From Stachybotrys elegans (Eukaryota; Ascomycota; Sordariomycetes; Hypocreales; Stachybotryaceae), in assembly GCA_020746835.1 (NCBI GenBank), contig JAGPNK010000003.1, forward strand, positions 2,356,001-2,420,000: DNA of 64,000 nucleotides, given 5' to 3'. Each line of letters opens with the position of its first letter. Position 1 is the stretch's first letter. Positions 34,532 through 45,499 of the stretch are shown here, piece by piece. The notes beneath the pieces are model-generated. The model was not told the DNA's origin. It ran no database searches and worked only from the letters and a program-made list of their open reading frames with translations. A program made the position numbers and the translations under genes.

Positions 34532-36343
34532 ATGTTTAAGGCCTCGCAGCTTTCCGTAGGCCGGGCCGCGCGCCTGGGCTCGTCGCCTTCCATCCGCTCT
34601 CGCTCAGCGCAATGGGCTCGCTATGCCAGTAACGCAGCTCCTCGTAAGCAGGGCGGGCGTCCGGTCGTCGGATTCGCTCTCATCTTCGCCGCAGGTGCTG
34701 CAGGCGCATACTACTACCCCAAAGCCAAGGAACTTCTAGCCTCTCAAGGCGAGCAGCAGCAGCAGAAGAAGGCCCCTGCTGGTCCCGCCAAGGCCGAGGT
34801 CGAGTTTGAGAAGCCTCGCAAGGAGGCCACGACTAAGGAGGACAATCGAGATCTCATCAGCTCTCAGCATCTCCAGGTCAAGAACAGCTGGGAGCACCCC
34901 GGGGTCTACGTTTGGGGCTCCAATGTCGGCAAGGTGGTCGACCCAGACTCCGAGGAGAAGACCATCAAGCTGCCTCGACGGCTCGCCTTCTTTGACGGCC
35001 AGATTCTCCGTGATCTGAAGCTTACTCAGAACTTTGGCGCTGCCATCACAGAGAAGGGCGACCTGGTGCAATGGGGCAAAGGGTTCTCCCAGGAGAACCC
35101 CAAGCCGCTGACCACCCTTACTGGCAAGGATCTGACCAAGATTGTCGTGTCTGCAGACAGGATCATTGCCTTGTCCAAGAACGGATCGGTCTACTCTGTT
35201 CCATCATCCAAGGACCACCAGGAAGGTGGCACCAAGCGGGAGCAAGAGAAATCGTCTTGGTCTCTCTGGAGGGCCGTGGGGCTGGAGCCCATCAGCTTCC
35301 GAAACCTGACCCCCTCGAAGCTCACCCGCGGAGAGAAGATTACGGACATCACTAGTGGACTCGAGCACTGCCTTCTGCTATCATCCAAGGGCAGGGTGTT
35401 TGCTGCCGCTTCCAGCGCTCTTGACTTTCCTTCCAAGGGCCAGATGGGCATTCCGGGCCTGAGCTGGGAGACACGCCCCAAGGGCCCTTACGACCAGCCT
35501 CACGAGATCGAAGCGCTCCAAGGGTTCGAAATCACACAGATTGCTGCCGGCGATTACCACTCAGTTTTGCTGGACAAGCTTGGAAGGGTGTTTACCTTTG
35601 GAGACAACACCTACGGCCAGCTCGGATTCCCCAGTGACGTGACTGTTCAGTCTGCCAATTCGCCTACCATGTTGAACGTCCACAAGCTCTATAACGGCAG
35701 CGGGCTGGTTCCCAAGGTCACTTCCATTGCTGCTGGAGGTCTCAACACGTTCTTTACGGCTGACGCGTCGGCTCCGGCCATTGGAGAGAGCGCCCGGCCC
35801 ATGGCTCCCGGCAGGACTATGCCGCGAAGCGTCTCCGACTTGTGGGCAGCTGGCCAGGGCGTTTACGGCTCCCTGGGAACGGGCAAATGGACACATGTGT
35901 CGGCTGGACCTACCAAGCTGAAGGCACTGTCCTCCCTATTTGAGTTTGACGAGAAGACGAATATGATGGCACCGATCAAGATCAAGGCGCTGAGCGTCGG
36001 CAGCAACCACTCGGCCGCCGTCATGGACAATGTTACCGAGACATCCATCACTAGCAGCTCAAGCGCCAACGAAACCAACTGGGGAGCCGACGTGCTCTTC
36101 TGGGGAGGAAACGAGCACTACCAACTGGGCACGGGTAAGCGCAACAACATGAACGCGCCGACCTATATTGGGCCGCTGGACAGCGGCGAGGGCGACTTGG
36201 AGAAGGGCAGGATGGGCGTGCACCGACTCTGCATCACGCCCCGAACTACGGTGCGCCTTGACGGTGGCAAGGGCCGAAAAGTGACGATGGAGCAAAGGGT
36301 CGAGTGCGGACAATACGTGACGGCGGTGTACTCGGCGGTCTAA
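34532..36343 (+). CDS. fmp25: Fmp25-like mitochondrial RCC1-repeat protein
   Basis: An intronless frame of 603 residues. The N-terminus (MFKASQLSVGRAARLGSSPSIRSRSAQWARYAS) is a good mitochondrial presequence. It is followed by one membrane segment, PVVGFALIFAAGAAGAYYYP (about residues 44-63), and a Gln/Lys/Ala-rich spacer. The rest is a beta-propeller of RCC1-type repeats: HPGVYVWGSNVG, GDLVQWGKG, DYHSVLLDKLGRVFTFGDNTYGQLG, WAAGQGVYGSLGTG and VLFWGGNEHYQLGTG. Yeast Fmp25 is an inner-membrane protein reported to help assemble respiratory complex III. The orthology call rests on the shared layout of presequence, membrane segment and RCC1 propeller. The upstream in-frame ATG at 34376 was passed over because the presequence begins at 34532. 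Confidence 0.88.
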   Translation: MFKASQLSVGRAARLGSSPSIRSRSAQWARYASNAAPRKQGGRPVVGFALIFAAGAAGAYYYPKAKELLASQGEQQQQKKAPAGPAKAEVEFEKPRKEATTKEDNRDLISSQHLQVKNSWEHPGVYVWGSNVGKVVDPDSEEKTIKLPRRLAFFDGQILRDLKLTQNFGAAITEKGDLVQWGKGFSQENPKPLTTLTGKDLTKIVVSADRIIALSKNGSVYSVPSSKDHQEGGTKREQEKSSWSLWRAVGLEPISFRNLTPSKLTRGEKITDITSGLEHCLLLSSKGRVFAAASSALDFPSKGQMGIPGLSWETRPKGPYDQPHEIEALQGFEITQIAAGDYHSVLLDKLGRVFTFGDNTYGQLGFPSDVTVQSANSPTMLNVHKLYNGSGLVPKVTSIAAGGLNTFFTADASAPAIGESARPMAPGRTMPRSVSDLWAAGQGVYGSLGTGKWTHVSAGPTKLKALSSLFEFDEKTNMMAPIKIKALSVGSNHSAAVMDNVTETSITSSSSANETNWGADVLFWGGNEHYQLGTGKRNNMNAPTYIGPLDSGEGDLEKGRMGVHRLCITPRTTVRLDGGKGRKVTMEQRVECGQYVTAVYSAV

Positions 36344-38049
36344 GGGGGCGGAAGGCGAAGGAAGAGCCGGAGCTTGTAACACCAAATGTTGTAATATGAC
36401 AAAGACGCTGGGTGTCTCAAACATGTATTAGTATGGACAGGGACGCACAGGATGGACGTAACTCTGCAAACATGTGTTGTGTTTTAGTTTGTACCATGGT
36501 ATGTATTGGAATTGTTATCTTTAGTATACCCTCCACACGGCAGGCAACAACGATATGAAACCGATGCTGAGTTGGATAAGTTGGGTCCTGCTCAAGAAGT
36601 CATGTCAGTGCGTACGTTGGTGGATGGGCTGGGCATCTGGCACAACGAGTTGTCGTCGGAAGCTCGAATAAATGAGCTGCACGCCGATCAGGTGCTGCAG
36701 GAGGCGGGGAGCGGAACCTCCACCTGTTCATGCACGTGAGAAGGAGAGCTGTCACTGGTGTTGATCATCTGTCACATGCCTCGAGGTAGATTTGAAACAC
36801 AGCCCGTCGGCCTTGACGCATTCTGGCATTTCGGTCTGGAGAGGGATCGACACAGCTAAAGCGGAAAGATCTGGGGCGAAAGTGGCTCGGCAATCGACCC
36901 GCCATCTCATCCCATTTCTCTCCCAGCGCAGTGGATGAAGTGAGGCTGGAAAAAGATCAGAGCTGTGTCACGACGCCGCATCCTCTGCCGCAGGTTGCGT
37001 TGGAAGAGGAGCAGACAAGGGCAGCAAGTGAGCACGAGACACAGGCCTGGGATGGGGGACTACCTTGTTGCCTGGAGATTGCTCCGTATTCGTCTTTACT
37101 TTATTTCATTTTATTAAATTACGTGACGGTATTTTTATCCCCCGGGTCTTCTAGGGCGTTGTTGGCTGGGCCACCGTCACCAACGAAAACATTCCCAGCT
37201 TCTTCCATGCATCTTAGCGCGTGTCTAGTGGCTTGTCCGTCCTGCCACTGCCATGTGTTTTCCAATCAAGTTACCGGTGCCAGGCTTGCCCGGGCACCTG
37301 CTAGGGTCTTAGCTGGGGCGCCTGACAGGAATAAAATATCCGTAGGGCCTTAATAATGTCTGTATTTGGAGGGGCAGCACACCTTTGAGGACGTGGCTAA
37401 TTCGGTGGACTGAATGACGGGTTTAGTTCCGCGGGTCCCATTCAGCCATTTCCCTTTTCTGAAGCCAGAGCACTGACTGGCCTGGCACATGCACCCGTAC
37501 CGCACCTGCTGATGGGAAACAGCTGAACAGAAAAGGGTAAGCAAGAGCGGCTCATTCAGCTTCCTCTCACCCGCCAACCCTCTTCTCTCTTCATACATAT
37601 CGCATACATGTTTGTAGTTGTTACCTCGACGGTTCGACCCTTTCTTCTTCTTCTCGCGTCCCCTTAGTGTCATTCTTGTTGATCGCAATCGAATCCGCCT
37701 TTTTTTTTTTTCCTGCGTCGCCACTTGGCCTCCCTCCCTTTCGCTCTTCGCCTTGCGCCCAACTCCGAACTTCCGTCCTATCCGCATAGTCTTCGGCTTG
37801 TTTCTCACACACACTCACACACTCTCTCTCTCTCGGTTATGTGTGTGTTCTCGACTACCTAGGCTTGTGGCGACGTTTCGGTTAACTACTAGATGCTGCC
37901 TGCTTAGCTGTACTATTCCGATATCCTAATACAGTATCTTACATACTCCTCCACCCTTCGGTCGTCCTTCCTTCCCCGCGACGTCCCCGCCCTGCGCCGC
38001 CTCTGGTTCTCGTTGCATGCGTGCTACAACCCACTCGTTGTTGCCAGCC
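36344..38049. other. Intergenic region upstream of the tyrosine phosphatase
   Basis: About 1.7 kb. CA- and CT-rich microsatellite-like sequence lies at about 37808-37835 and poly-T at about 37700-37711. The last few hundred bases look like a promoter and leader. Open frames in it show no domain. Confidence 0.5.
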
Positions 38050-39595
38050 ATGGACAGGATGTCCAGGTTTCGACGCCGACCCAAACCGCCCACCATCGAA
38101 ACCGCTGTCGACCGACTCAACCCGGAGCCCGTCAACATCAGCAGCCCGACCAGCGCCGTGAGTGCCGTGAGTGCCGTCAGCGCCGTCAGCACAGCCAGCC
38201 CCGATTCCAGAGTCGAGTCGCCCGTCCAGGGCCAGTCGAGCAACGGCAGGTCTTCCAGCAAAAAGCCCATCTTTCGCAGCCTCCGCCTCAAAGCCTCCTC
38301 TGGCAAGCGCCCTCGCAACGGCTCTCCTGCCAGCCTGCGCGGCAGTCCCGTCACCATCGCCGTCGGTCAGGATGGCTTGGCTCTGCACAGTCCCGGACCC
38401 GTGAGCCCAGCCGTGGATGAGGCGCCCAAGCCACGCATCCCTCTTTTCCTCACATTATCTTTGCAAGGTACCAACCACAACGTCACCTCGGGCGCGCCGT
38501 GGACCTACACTACAGCAGAACACTAACATGCAACGCTCAGAAATCGAGGGCAAGTTTCACGATATTCTCTGGGCCGAGCGTCATCGAGTACTCGAAGGCC
38601 AGCGACACGACGCCCCTTCCGACTTTAAATGGGGGACGTACAAGCAAAGCGAGAGGGATGCGGCGGTCCGAGGCACCATGGATCGATACATCAGCATCAA
38701 GCCCTGGAACCACAACAGAGTCCGGCTCAAGGTTCCCCAAGATGACCTCGCCTACGTCAACGCATCAACCGTCACCTTGTCGTCCTTGTTCGACGAGTCC
38801 AAGCCGCCGCTCCGTTACATCGCCATGCAAGGTCCCACTGTGCCTTCCTTCAACTATGTCTGGCGCATGATCGCCGAGCAAGTCGAGTCGCCCGCTGTCA
38901 TTGTGCAGCTCACCACCATGGTCGAAGGCGGAATGGTCAAGTGTCACCAGTACTTCCCCAGCGATGGCGACGAGGACCAGGAGTGGACCCTCAACACGGA
39001 CGACATCTGGGAGGACGGCTGGAAGGCTCATCTATCTCTGGAATCGATCGAGGAGGTTGCGGGCGGGGCTATCGAGAAGCGAAAGCTGCATCTGGCGATG
39101 GAGGGCGAGGCCGAGCCCCGTGTTGTCTGGCATCTACTGTACCGCCGCTGGCCCGACTTTGGCGTCCCCACGCTTGACGATCTGGATAGCTTCTTCGAAC
39201 TAATGAAGCTATCACGCGACTGCAGCAATCCCTCGAGCCCGCGCATCATTCACTGCAGCGCCGGCGTCGGGCGCACTGGTACCTTCATCTGTCTCGAGCA
39301 CCTGATGCGCGAGCTCGATACGGGCGCCTTGGAGAACTATGACCGAGACGGCGAGCAGCCCGATCTGGTCTTTGAGACGGTTGATCTCCTCCGTCGGCAG
39401 CGCCGGTCCATGGTCCAGGCGGAAATTCAGTATCAGTTCGTGTACCAGGTTATGCGGAAATTGTGGATGGATAAGTACGGCATGTCGGCCGAAGAACAGT
39501 CCACAGGCGAACCCGCGCCCAAGAGGCTAGAGGTGGTCGAGCCAGACTTTGAGAGTGGTCCTGGACCCGATCTGGCGAGACCCAACGACGACTAA
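38050..39595 (+). CDS. Protein tyrosine phosphatase (Ptp1-like, classical)
   Basis: Two exons, 38050-38467 and 38541-39595, joined across a 73-bp intron (donor GTACCA, branch ACTAACA, acceptor CTCAG), give 490 residues. The catalytic P-loop is HCSAGVGRTG (Cys378), the WPD loop is WPDFG (about 343-347), and the substrate-loop asparagine region is VNASTV. A Q-loop-like QAEIQYQF follows. The first ~140 residues are Ser/Pro/Arg-rich with a short SAV repeat (38151-38196) and no domain. Classical PTPs of this type dephosphorylate MAP kinases or other phosphotyrosine proteins in fungi; the substrate cannot be told here. In-frame Mets at 38017 and 38059 are alternative starts. Confidence 0.9.
38468..38540 (+). 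other. Intron of the tyrosine phosphatase gene
   Basis: 73 bp, donor GTACCA, branch ACTAACA, acceptor CTCAG. Confidence 0.82.
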
Positions 39596-40242
39596 AAGTA
39601 ACGACGTGTCATGTCCATCTCTTCCGACTCGGCACGTGACAGACGGCGCCGTTTCCGACTTGTCGCACGTGTCTTTTCAACAGCATTCACTGGCGTTAGG
39701 GAGCTGGATTAACAGAAGATTGTACAATAGAGGGGCGGGTTTTACAAGTTGGTGTTGCATTTGAAGCGGGATCACGGCATTAGAAGGAGGCATGTTTGAT
39801 GTTCAACATGAGTTGGATATATATGCTCACTTGGGCGCTTCGGGGAGCGCGATGGATGTCTTGGATATGATTTCAAAGTGAAGATGAAATAGAACAGCAT
39901 GGCTCCTACGCCTCAATATCTAATCAGGTTCATCCTCAAAACATACATTATTACCTGTGTACTACAGGACTGCACGATAGTCTGCCTCGGGAATGAAAAC
40001 CTGACCCGTTACAATGGAGGCTGTAAGCGCCGGTTAAAGCTAGATGTTGTGGGAACATTTGCCCATCCAAGGCATCAACCAGGCTTCTTCTTACCGCCTG
40101 ATTCACGCCCTTTGCTTGATCCCCAGCAACTTCCCTCCTTGATAAGCGGCGGGGGCTTCCACGCTTATCAAACTACGATTAATTCTTCTCTGCCTCAAGC
40201 GGTCCCAAGTTACCTATCGACAATCTCTACTACCGCCATTCA
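39596..40242. other. Intergenic region
   Basis: 3' end of the phosphatase gene and the promoter of the GFA-domain gene. Nothing further seen. Confidence 0.45.
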
Positions 40243-41365
40243 ATGGAGTCGCTCAAGACGTACCGTGGCAACTGCCACTGCGGCGCCTTCGTGTACGAGG
40301 TTATGGTACCAGAGCTCACGCTGGCGGGGGAGTGCAACTGCAGCTACTGCTACAAGAAGGGTTACCTTTACTCGTTTGTGAGCCCGGATCGGTTCAAGGT
40401 TGTCAAGGGCGGCGAGGACACGCTGCGGGTGTATACGTTTGGGACGGGGCGGGTGCTTCACAAGGTATGTTTCCCCTTGGAAATGAAGAAGCTAGCAAGG
40501 CAGGATCAAGAGCTGACTGGGAATGTTGACCAGTTTTGCCCCAAATGTTCGTCAGGAGTGCTGGCGGAGAACCTGAACCATCCCGTGGAGAAGAGAATCG
40601 CGTTCAATGTATGTGCTGTTCTTGTATGTCAAGCACGCGTGCTACATGCTGAAGCGCTGTTGCTCAGGTCCATACGATTCAACACATCGACCAGTGGGGT
40701 CTGGAAAGGTTCTTGTAGGTTGCGAAGCAGAACGGGACGGGGTTCACTGCTGACTATTGGGAAGCGAGACGTCCAACGCCAATATCGGAGAGCCGTATGT
40801 CCACCCGCCGCATACCGGTGGGCAGCCCAAGGTCGACGTGGACAGCGAGCGTATCTACACGGGTGGTTGTCACTGCGGTGCGCTCACCGTCGCTGTCGCG
40901 AGCAAGCCTCTAGATGAGACGTTTGACGGCATGCTGAACCAATGCAACTGCAGCATCTGCGAGCACGTACGTTTCCTCCCCTTCCCACCCCACGCAAATC
41001 CTCCCGGCCGCACCACCCGCAGGACCTAACATGAATAAATGAGCCAGATCGGCGGCATATGGACATACCCGACCAAGGAAAAGGTGGTGCTGGTGGGCTC
41101 GCCGTCCTACTACACCATGGGCGTGGGCTTCATGCGCAAGAGCTTCTGCAGCACGTGCGGCATCAACATCGCCAACAGCTGGAACGCGGACTTTACACGC
41201 GAGCAGGAGGACGCGCTGCCCGAGGAGAGCAAGCAGTTTATCCTGGGCGCAAAGGTGATGCACCCCATCAATCTCCGCGTGCTGCCCGACGTGGATTTGG
41301 GGAAGCTCAAGGTCAACAGGGTGGATGGGTGGTCGAGGACACCGCCTGAGTATGTATATCCGTGA
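40243..41365 (+). CDS. Tandem GFA (CENP-V/formaldehyde-activating-like) domain protein
   Basis: Five exons, 40243-40464, 40534-40608, 40668-40714, 40765-40966 and 41048-41365, give 287 residues. Two zinc-binding GFA domains follow each other. Domain 1 has NCHCGAF (Cys11, Cys13), ECNCSYC (Cys31, 33, 36) and FCPKC (Cys76, 79). Domain 2 has GCHCGAL, QCNCSIC and FCSTCGINIANSW. The family takes its name from bacterial glutathione-dependent formaldehyde-activating enzyme, but most fungal members have no proven substrate. The joint between exons 3 and 4 is the least certain: donor GTAGGT at 40715 was chosen, but GTTCTT at 40709 is in the same phase and would drop two residues. Both use the same acceptor GGAAG after a CTGAC branch. 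Confidence 0.85.
40465..40533 (+). other. GFA-gene intron 1
   Basis: 69 bp, donor GTATGT, branch GCTGACT, acceptor ACCAG. Confidence 0.85.
40609..40667 (+). other. GFA-gene intron 2
   Basis: 59 bp, donor GTATGT, acceptor CTCAG. Confidence 0.8.
40715..40764 (+). other. GFA-gene intron 3 (donor uncertain)
   Basis: 50 bp, donor GTAGGT, branch GCTGACT, acceptor GGAAG. The alternative donor at 40709 gives 56 bp. Confidence 0.6.
40967..41047 (+). other. GFA-gene intron 4
   Basis: 81 bp, donor GTACGT, branch-like CCTAACA, acceptor GCCAG. Confidence 0.82.
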
Positions 41366-41772
41366 ACATTGTGCATGAAGTTTCCCACCCAATGGTGCAC
41401 GTCGGAAAGAAAGAAAGAAGAAAAAAAAATGAATCAATCGTATCTTGAAGACATGTTTCAGCCCATGACGTGCACCGCAAGCGATATCGCATCACCCCAG
41501 GCTATCCTTATCGCAAGAAAAATGCTCCAGACTAAGGGTCCCCCACGCCTTATCTGTCCCTCCCGGCCTCGGCCCTCTGCTTCTCTCCGTCTTTCCTTCC
41601 GCCTTCCCACACCACAAAGAACTCCTAAACTAATAGCTGCCACATTCTTTCTCACTTGGCCTCATCTTTGCCTGGGCCCCTCGCGACAGACCTCGCTCCC
41701 TCCCCTTCTCGTCAATTGAGACGCGCTGCTTCCCTTTTACCAGTTCTCGTCGCTTTACATTGCGGGGTCGCC
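41366..41772. other. Intergenic region before the mitochondrial carrier
   Basis: CT-rich from about 41560, likely promoter and leader of the carrier. An in-frame upstream Met at 41656 exists but would add a non-family N-terminus. Confidence 0.45.
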
Positions 41773-42752
41773 ATGGCCGAGGAGCTCGAGCATCCCCAGG
41801 GCGGCGCGTTGCAGACGGCCAAGGACCTCTTCTCGGGCGCGGCAGGAGGCGTCGCCCAGGTTTTGATCGGTGAGCAAAAGAGACGCGACGAGCCTCTCGA
41901 CTTGGCCAATACCAATTGAGCGTCCCTCGGGCTAACCCATTCTACCCAGGCCAGCCCTTTGACATTGTCAAGGTCCGTCTCCAGACCACGACGCAGTACT
42001 CCTCGGCCCTTGAGGCCGCCACGTCCATCTACAAGCATGAAGGCGCCCTCGCCTTCTACAAGGGCACGCTGACGCCCCTCATCGGCATCGGCGCCTGCGT
42101 GTCCATCCAGTTTGGCGCCTTCCACTCGGCGCGCCGCTGGTTCGAGGCCCGCAACGGCGCCGCCAGCCCCGGCCTCTCCTACGGCCAGTACTTCGCCGCC
42201 GGTTCCTTTGCCGGCGTCGCCAACTCGGTCCTCTCGGGCCCCATCGAGCACATCCGTATCCGCCTGCAGAGCCAGCCTCACGGCGCCGCCCGCCTCTACG
42301 CCGGCCCCCTCGACTGCGTCCGCAAGATCTCCCGGCACGACGGCGTCCTGCGCAGCATCTACCGCGGCGAGGCCGTCACCATCTGGCGCGAGGCTTTTGC
42401 CTACGGCGCCTGGTTCACCGCCTTTGAGTACCTCATGAACGCCGACGCCGCCCGCAACCGCATCGACCGCAAGGACATCCCCAGCTACAAGATTGCCTTT
42501 TACGGCGGTCTCGCCGGCGAGGTCCTCTGGCTCTCCAGCTACCCCTTCGACGTCATCAAGAGCAAGATGCAGACGGATGGCTTCGGCCCGGACAAGAAGT
42601 ACGCCTCGATGCGTGACTGCTTCGCCACTACGTATCGTGCTGAGGGGCTCCGCGGTTTCTGGAAGGGCATTGGCCCTACGCTCCTCAGAGCCATGCCCGT
42701 CAGCGCGGGAACCTTTGCTGTTGTCGAGATGACCATGAGGGCCATCAACTAA
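41773..42752 (+). CDS. Mitochondrial carrier family protein (Ymc1/Ymc2-like)
   Basis: Two exons, 41773-41869 and 41950-42752, joined across an 80-bp intron (donor GTGAGC, acceptor CCCAG), give 299 residues, the standard carrier length. The three repeats each carry the carrier signature: PFDIVKVRLQ, PIEHIRIRLQ and PFDVIKSKMQ. Each is followed by the downstream aromatic/glycine motif (EGALAFYKG, DGVLRSIYRG, EGLRGFWKG). The second-repeat PIEHIRIRLQ is the feature that points to the Ymc1/Ymc2 amino-acid and organic-acid group, although the substrate is not settled by sequence. It sits in the inner mitochondrial membrane. The N-terminus is short (MAEELEHPQGGALQTAKD), as is usual for carriers. It converges with the RINT1-like gene. 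Confidence 0.92.
41870..41949 (+). other. Mitochondrial carrier intron
   Basis: 80 bp, donor GTGAGC, branch GCTAACC, acceptor CCCAG. Confidence 0.85.
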
Positions 42753-43025
42753 GATATCGTGTCATCATATATAAGAGGGGGAATTACATGGGAGCCATCA
42801 ACTGAGCCCTCGTGTATGGGAAAGGATGTGCTTGGTTTACAAAACACAGAGCATGGCGCTTGGATAGACTGCATTAGCTTTGAGCTGGTTTTCTTTTTTC
42901 TTTTTTCTTTTTCTTTTCTATTTGGCTGAAAACAGTATCGTCTTCATGGCGTATACATATCTAGATCTTAGAAGCTAGCTTGTGAGAAATCAACATCTCC
43001 AACTCGCGACGGAACTGCAACTCAT
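42753..43025. other. Convergent 3' region with T-rich tract
   Basis: 273 bp between two converging stop codons. A TTTTTCT-rich tract lies at about 42887-42919. No gene. Confidence 0.5.
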
Positions 43026-45499
43026 CTACCACCCAATGTTCTCATTATTCTCCACGCGCCGTTGCAGCACCTGGCGTGCACTGGGAGGTGTGAGGGCCGT
43101 TAGTCCGAGCTCCTCCAGCACTTTGCGCGCTTCATCGTTGTCCTGGAATGCCCGATCGCTGGCCTCCTTGAGCGATATGCCGCCTCCCTCTGACACCTCA
43201 GCGGGCAGGGTGAGAAGCCGCATGCCGTCATGCAAAGCATCAAAAATGGCGGCCGACGCGCCAGGGATATACCGGTCGAAAAGGGCGAAAAGCGCTCTGC
43301 CATCATGCACAAATTGCGCCGCCCCAAGCGTCGTAAAGGAATGTCGCATCAGCACGCCGTTCCACAAGAGATCCTGCAGCTTGCCCAATGCCTCCCGCCA
43401 TACGCGGCGGAATGACGCTGTAGACAGTGCCTTGACCAGGAAGTCAAAGTTTCGCTTTAGGATGTGCAGCGGCTCGTCGAGCTCGGGGGTTATAGACATT
43501 TGCGCCGGATCATCTGAAAATCATCAGCTGCGTTGCATCTCGATAAACCAGGGAGGGACCTTACCGATCTCGGCAGATTCGCCGATAGTAGTCCATTGGA
43601 CGTTGTTGACGTAGGCACGGAAGGCCTTGGAGTGTGACTCAATCAGAGCGCCAATGAGCAACTCCTCGGCAGCCTCGCGGCGCATCCTGTATGCAGTGAC
43701 TGTCTCATCGAAGAGAGCCCCTTCATTTTCAGCATCGGCCGTGGCGGCCGATGTGCGACTCTTGATATCATCAAGACTCAGCGTACCACCAACCATTGCT
43801 TGACTACTGCGTTTCGCATCGCGAGCTTGGAGTTCATCCCACAGAGACGAGAAAAACTGCAGTCCGTTAGAACAAGCAAAGTACGCATACCGTGACTACG
43901 TACCTCTTCATCGCTCCACTCAATCAGGGTATTGGCCACAAAGTCTGCACTGCCGATTACTTTGCACAGTGTTTCGAGAGCACCAGTCCCCTCCAGGGCC
44001 GTCATTTGTTCCTTTGTAACTCCATGAAGCGTTCTCCCGAGAGTGGACGTGAGGGACTGGTACACCTCGAGGGAGCCTCTGAGGCGATCATGATAGCCAT
44101 CAAGTATATCCAGCTGGATATCGATGAGAAACTTGATCTTGTGCTTAAACTTGCGCAGTCTCTCGTACTGCGTCGTCACAGATCGTAGCAAGTCTATAAC
44201 CCTCACAGCGGCGTGCGTTGGCTTCATCTTGCCGTTGGCTCCAAAGTCGTAGTCAATTTTGCGCGCATCCTGGGATTCCATGATGGTCTCGAATCGCTCC
44301 AGTGCAAACTTGCGCTCCGCCTGGAACCAAGTATCGAAGTGCTCCTCCAAGACGCCTGCAGCGAGGCCATCCCAACCCAAGTCGAGATTACCACCGTCGT
44401 AGCCGAACCGGGATCGTATTGTCTCGTCGAACGTGAGAAGCTTGGAGATGAAGCCGCTGAGAAATGAGGGGTTTGCCAGCGCGTATTGAGCCACAGCGTG
44501 CACCTTCTCCCGCATCACTGGGAGCATAGACGTGATGAATGCGGCGACAGGATCAACGTAGACGGACCTGTCGGCCACCTCTGAGCCAACAAATTTGTAG
44601 CCCAGCAAGTGGCTTAGGTTGTCCCGGAAGAAGTCCTCCCATTTCTCAATTGTGGCGATGAACCAAGGGAAGCAGTGGGTTGCAATAGATTGGGGGCTGC
44701 TCGTGGGTTTGTCGCTGAAGAAGTGGAAGCGGAACTCGGCGACAAAGATCTTGGTCATGACATCAAACGGCAAAAGCGAGATGGCGGACTCGCTGTGTGT
44801 TATCTCGGGCATCTGGAGGTCAATGAGCTTCTCGAAGCAGGAGATCCATTCCTCGTCCATCTCAGATTGAACATCAACGTTGGGCCACTTCCTCTTTGCC
44901 AGCACCGCCTCCAGCTCTGCCGACATGGTATCCTTCATTTCTTTCCAGAGCGCCTCGGTCACTCCTTCGACGTAGTCGACTAAATGCAGGGCTTCGTTGC
45001 CGGACAAATCTCTCAGCCGGAGTGTCATGGCCTTGAGCTTGCGGTAGGGCTCCAGGGCAGCGAGCGGGCTGTCGGGGAGATGGGAGCGCGCATCCGAGCG
45101 CAAGTTCTCGACATCGTGGAGAAGTACGAGGTACTTTTGGGCGAGCTCAACGGCCTGGAGCTTCTTCATCGGGGCCTGCAGGCGAGCGATGGCACGATTG
45201 GGGGCGTCGGAGGCGGCAGCGATCTTGATGCGCACGTCGATGCTCTCCTGCAGCTTTTGGAAGTCCTCTATGCGGGCGAGGAGGGTGTCCTGCTGGCCAT
45301 CGGCAGCGCGGCGGACATGGTCCAGCTCCTTGACAGCGTCGTCGAGCTGCAACTGAAGCTGGTAGCGCTGAAGCTCGACATTGGCGATGAGCTCGTCGAG
45401 CGAGTCGAGATCGGTGGTGGACTGGAACTTGTCGTCGAGATAGTCTTCTACACGAGCGTCGAGGGATGTCCCCGCTGTTATGTCGGGGATTGTGGTCAT
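43026..45499 (-). CDS. RINT1/Tip20-family vesicle-tethering protein
   Basis: Three exons, 45499-43904, 43856-43565 and 43513-43026, encode 791 residues. Introns are 47 and 51 bp (donors GTACGT and GTAAGG). The N-terminal ~120 residues form a coiled coil (LDELIANVELQRYQLQLQLDDAVKELD). Then comes the helical RINT-1/TIP-1 domain with WPNVDVQSEMDEEWISCFEKLIDLQ, ATHCFPWFIATIEKWEDFFRDNL and GWDGLAAGVLEEHFDTWFQAERKFALERFE. In yeast, Tip20 is part of the Dsl1 complex that tethers Golgi-derived COPI vesicles at the ER. RINT1 is the animal counterpart. The order of conserved blocks is complete, with no truncation. The gene is divergent from fig1 across about 2 kb. Confidence 0.9.
43514..43564 (-). other. 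RINT1-like intron 2
   Basis: 51 bp, donor GTAAGG, branch-like GCTGATG, acceptor TTCAG. Confidence 0.82.
43857..43903 (-). other. RINT1-like intron 1
   Basis: 47 bp, donor GTACGT, branch-like TCTAACG, acceptor TGCAG. Confidence 0.85.

Noticed and set aside
36931..37353. 140-codon open frame between fmp25 and the phosphatase
   Set aside because: No domain, and the sequence is mixed and non-periodic.
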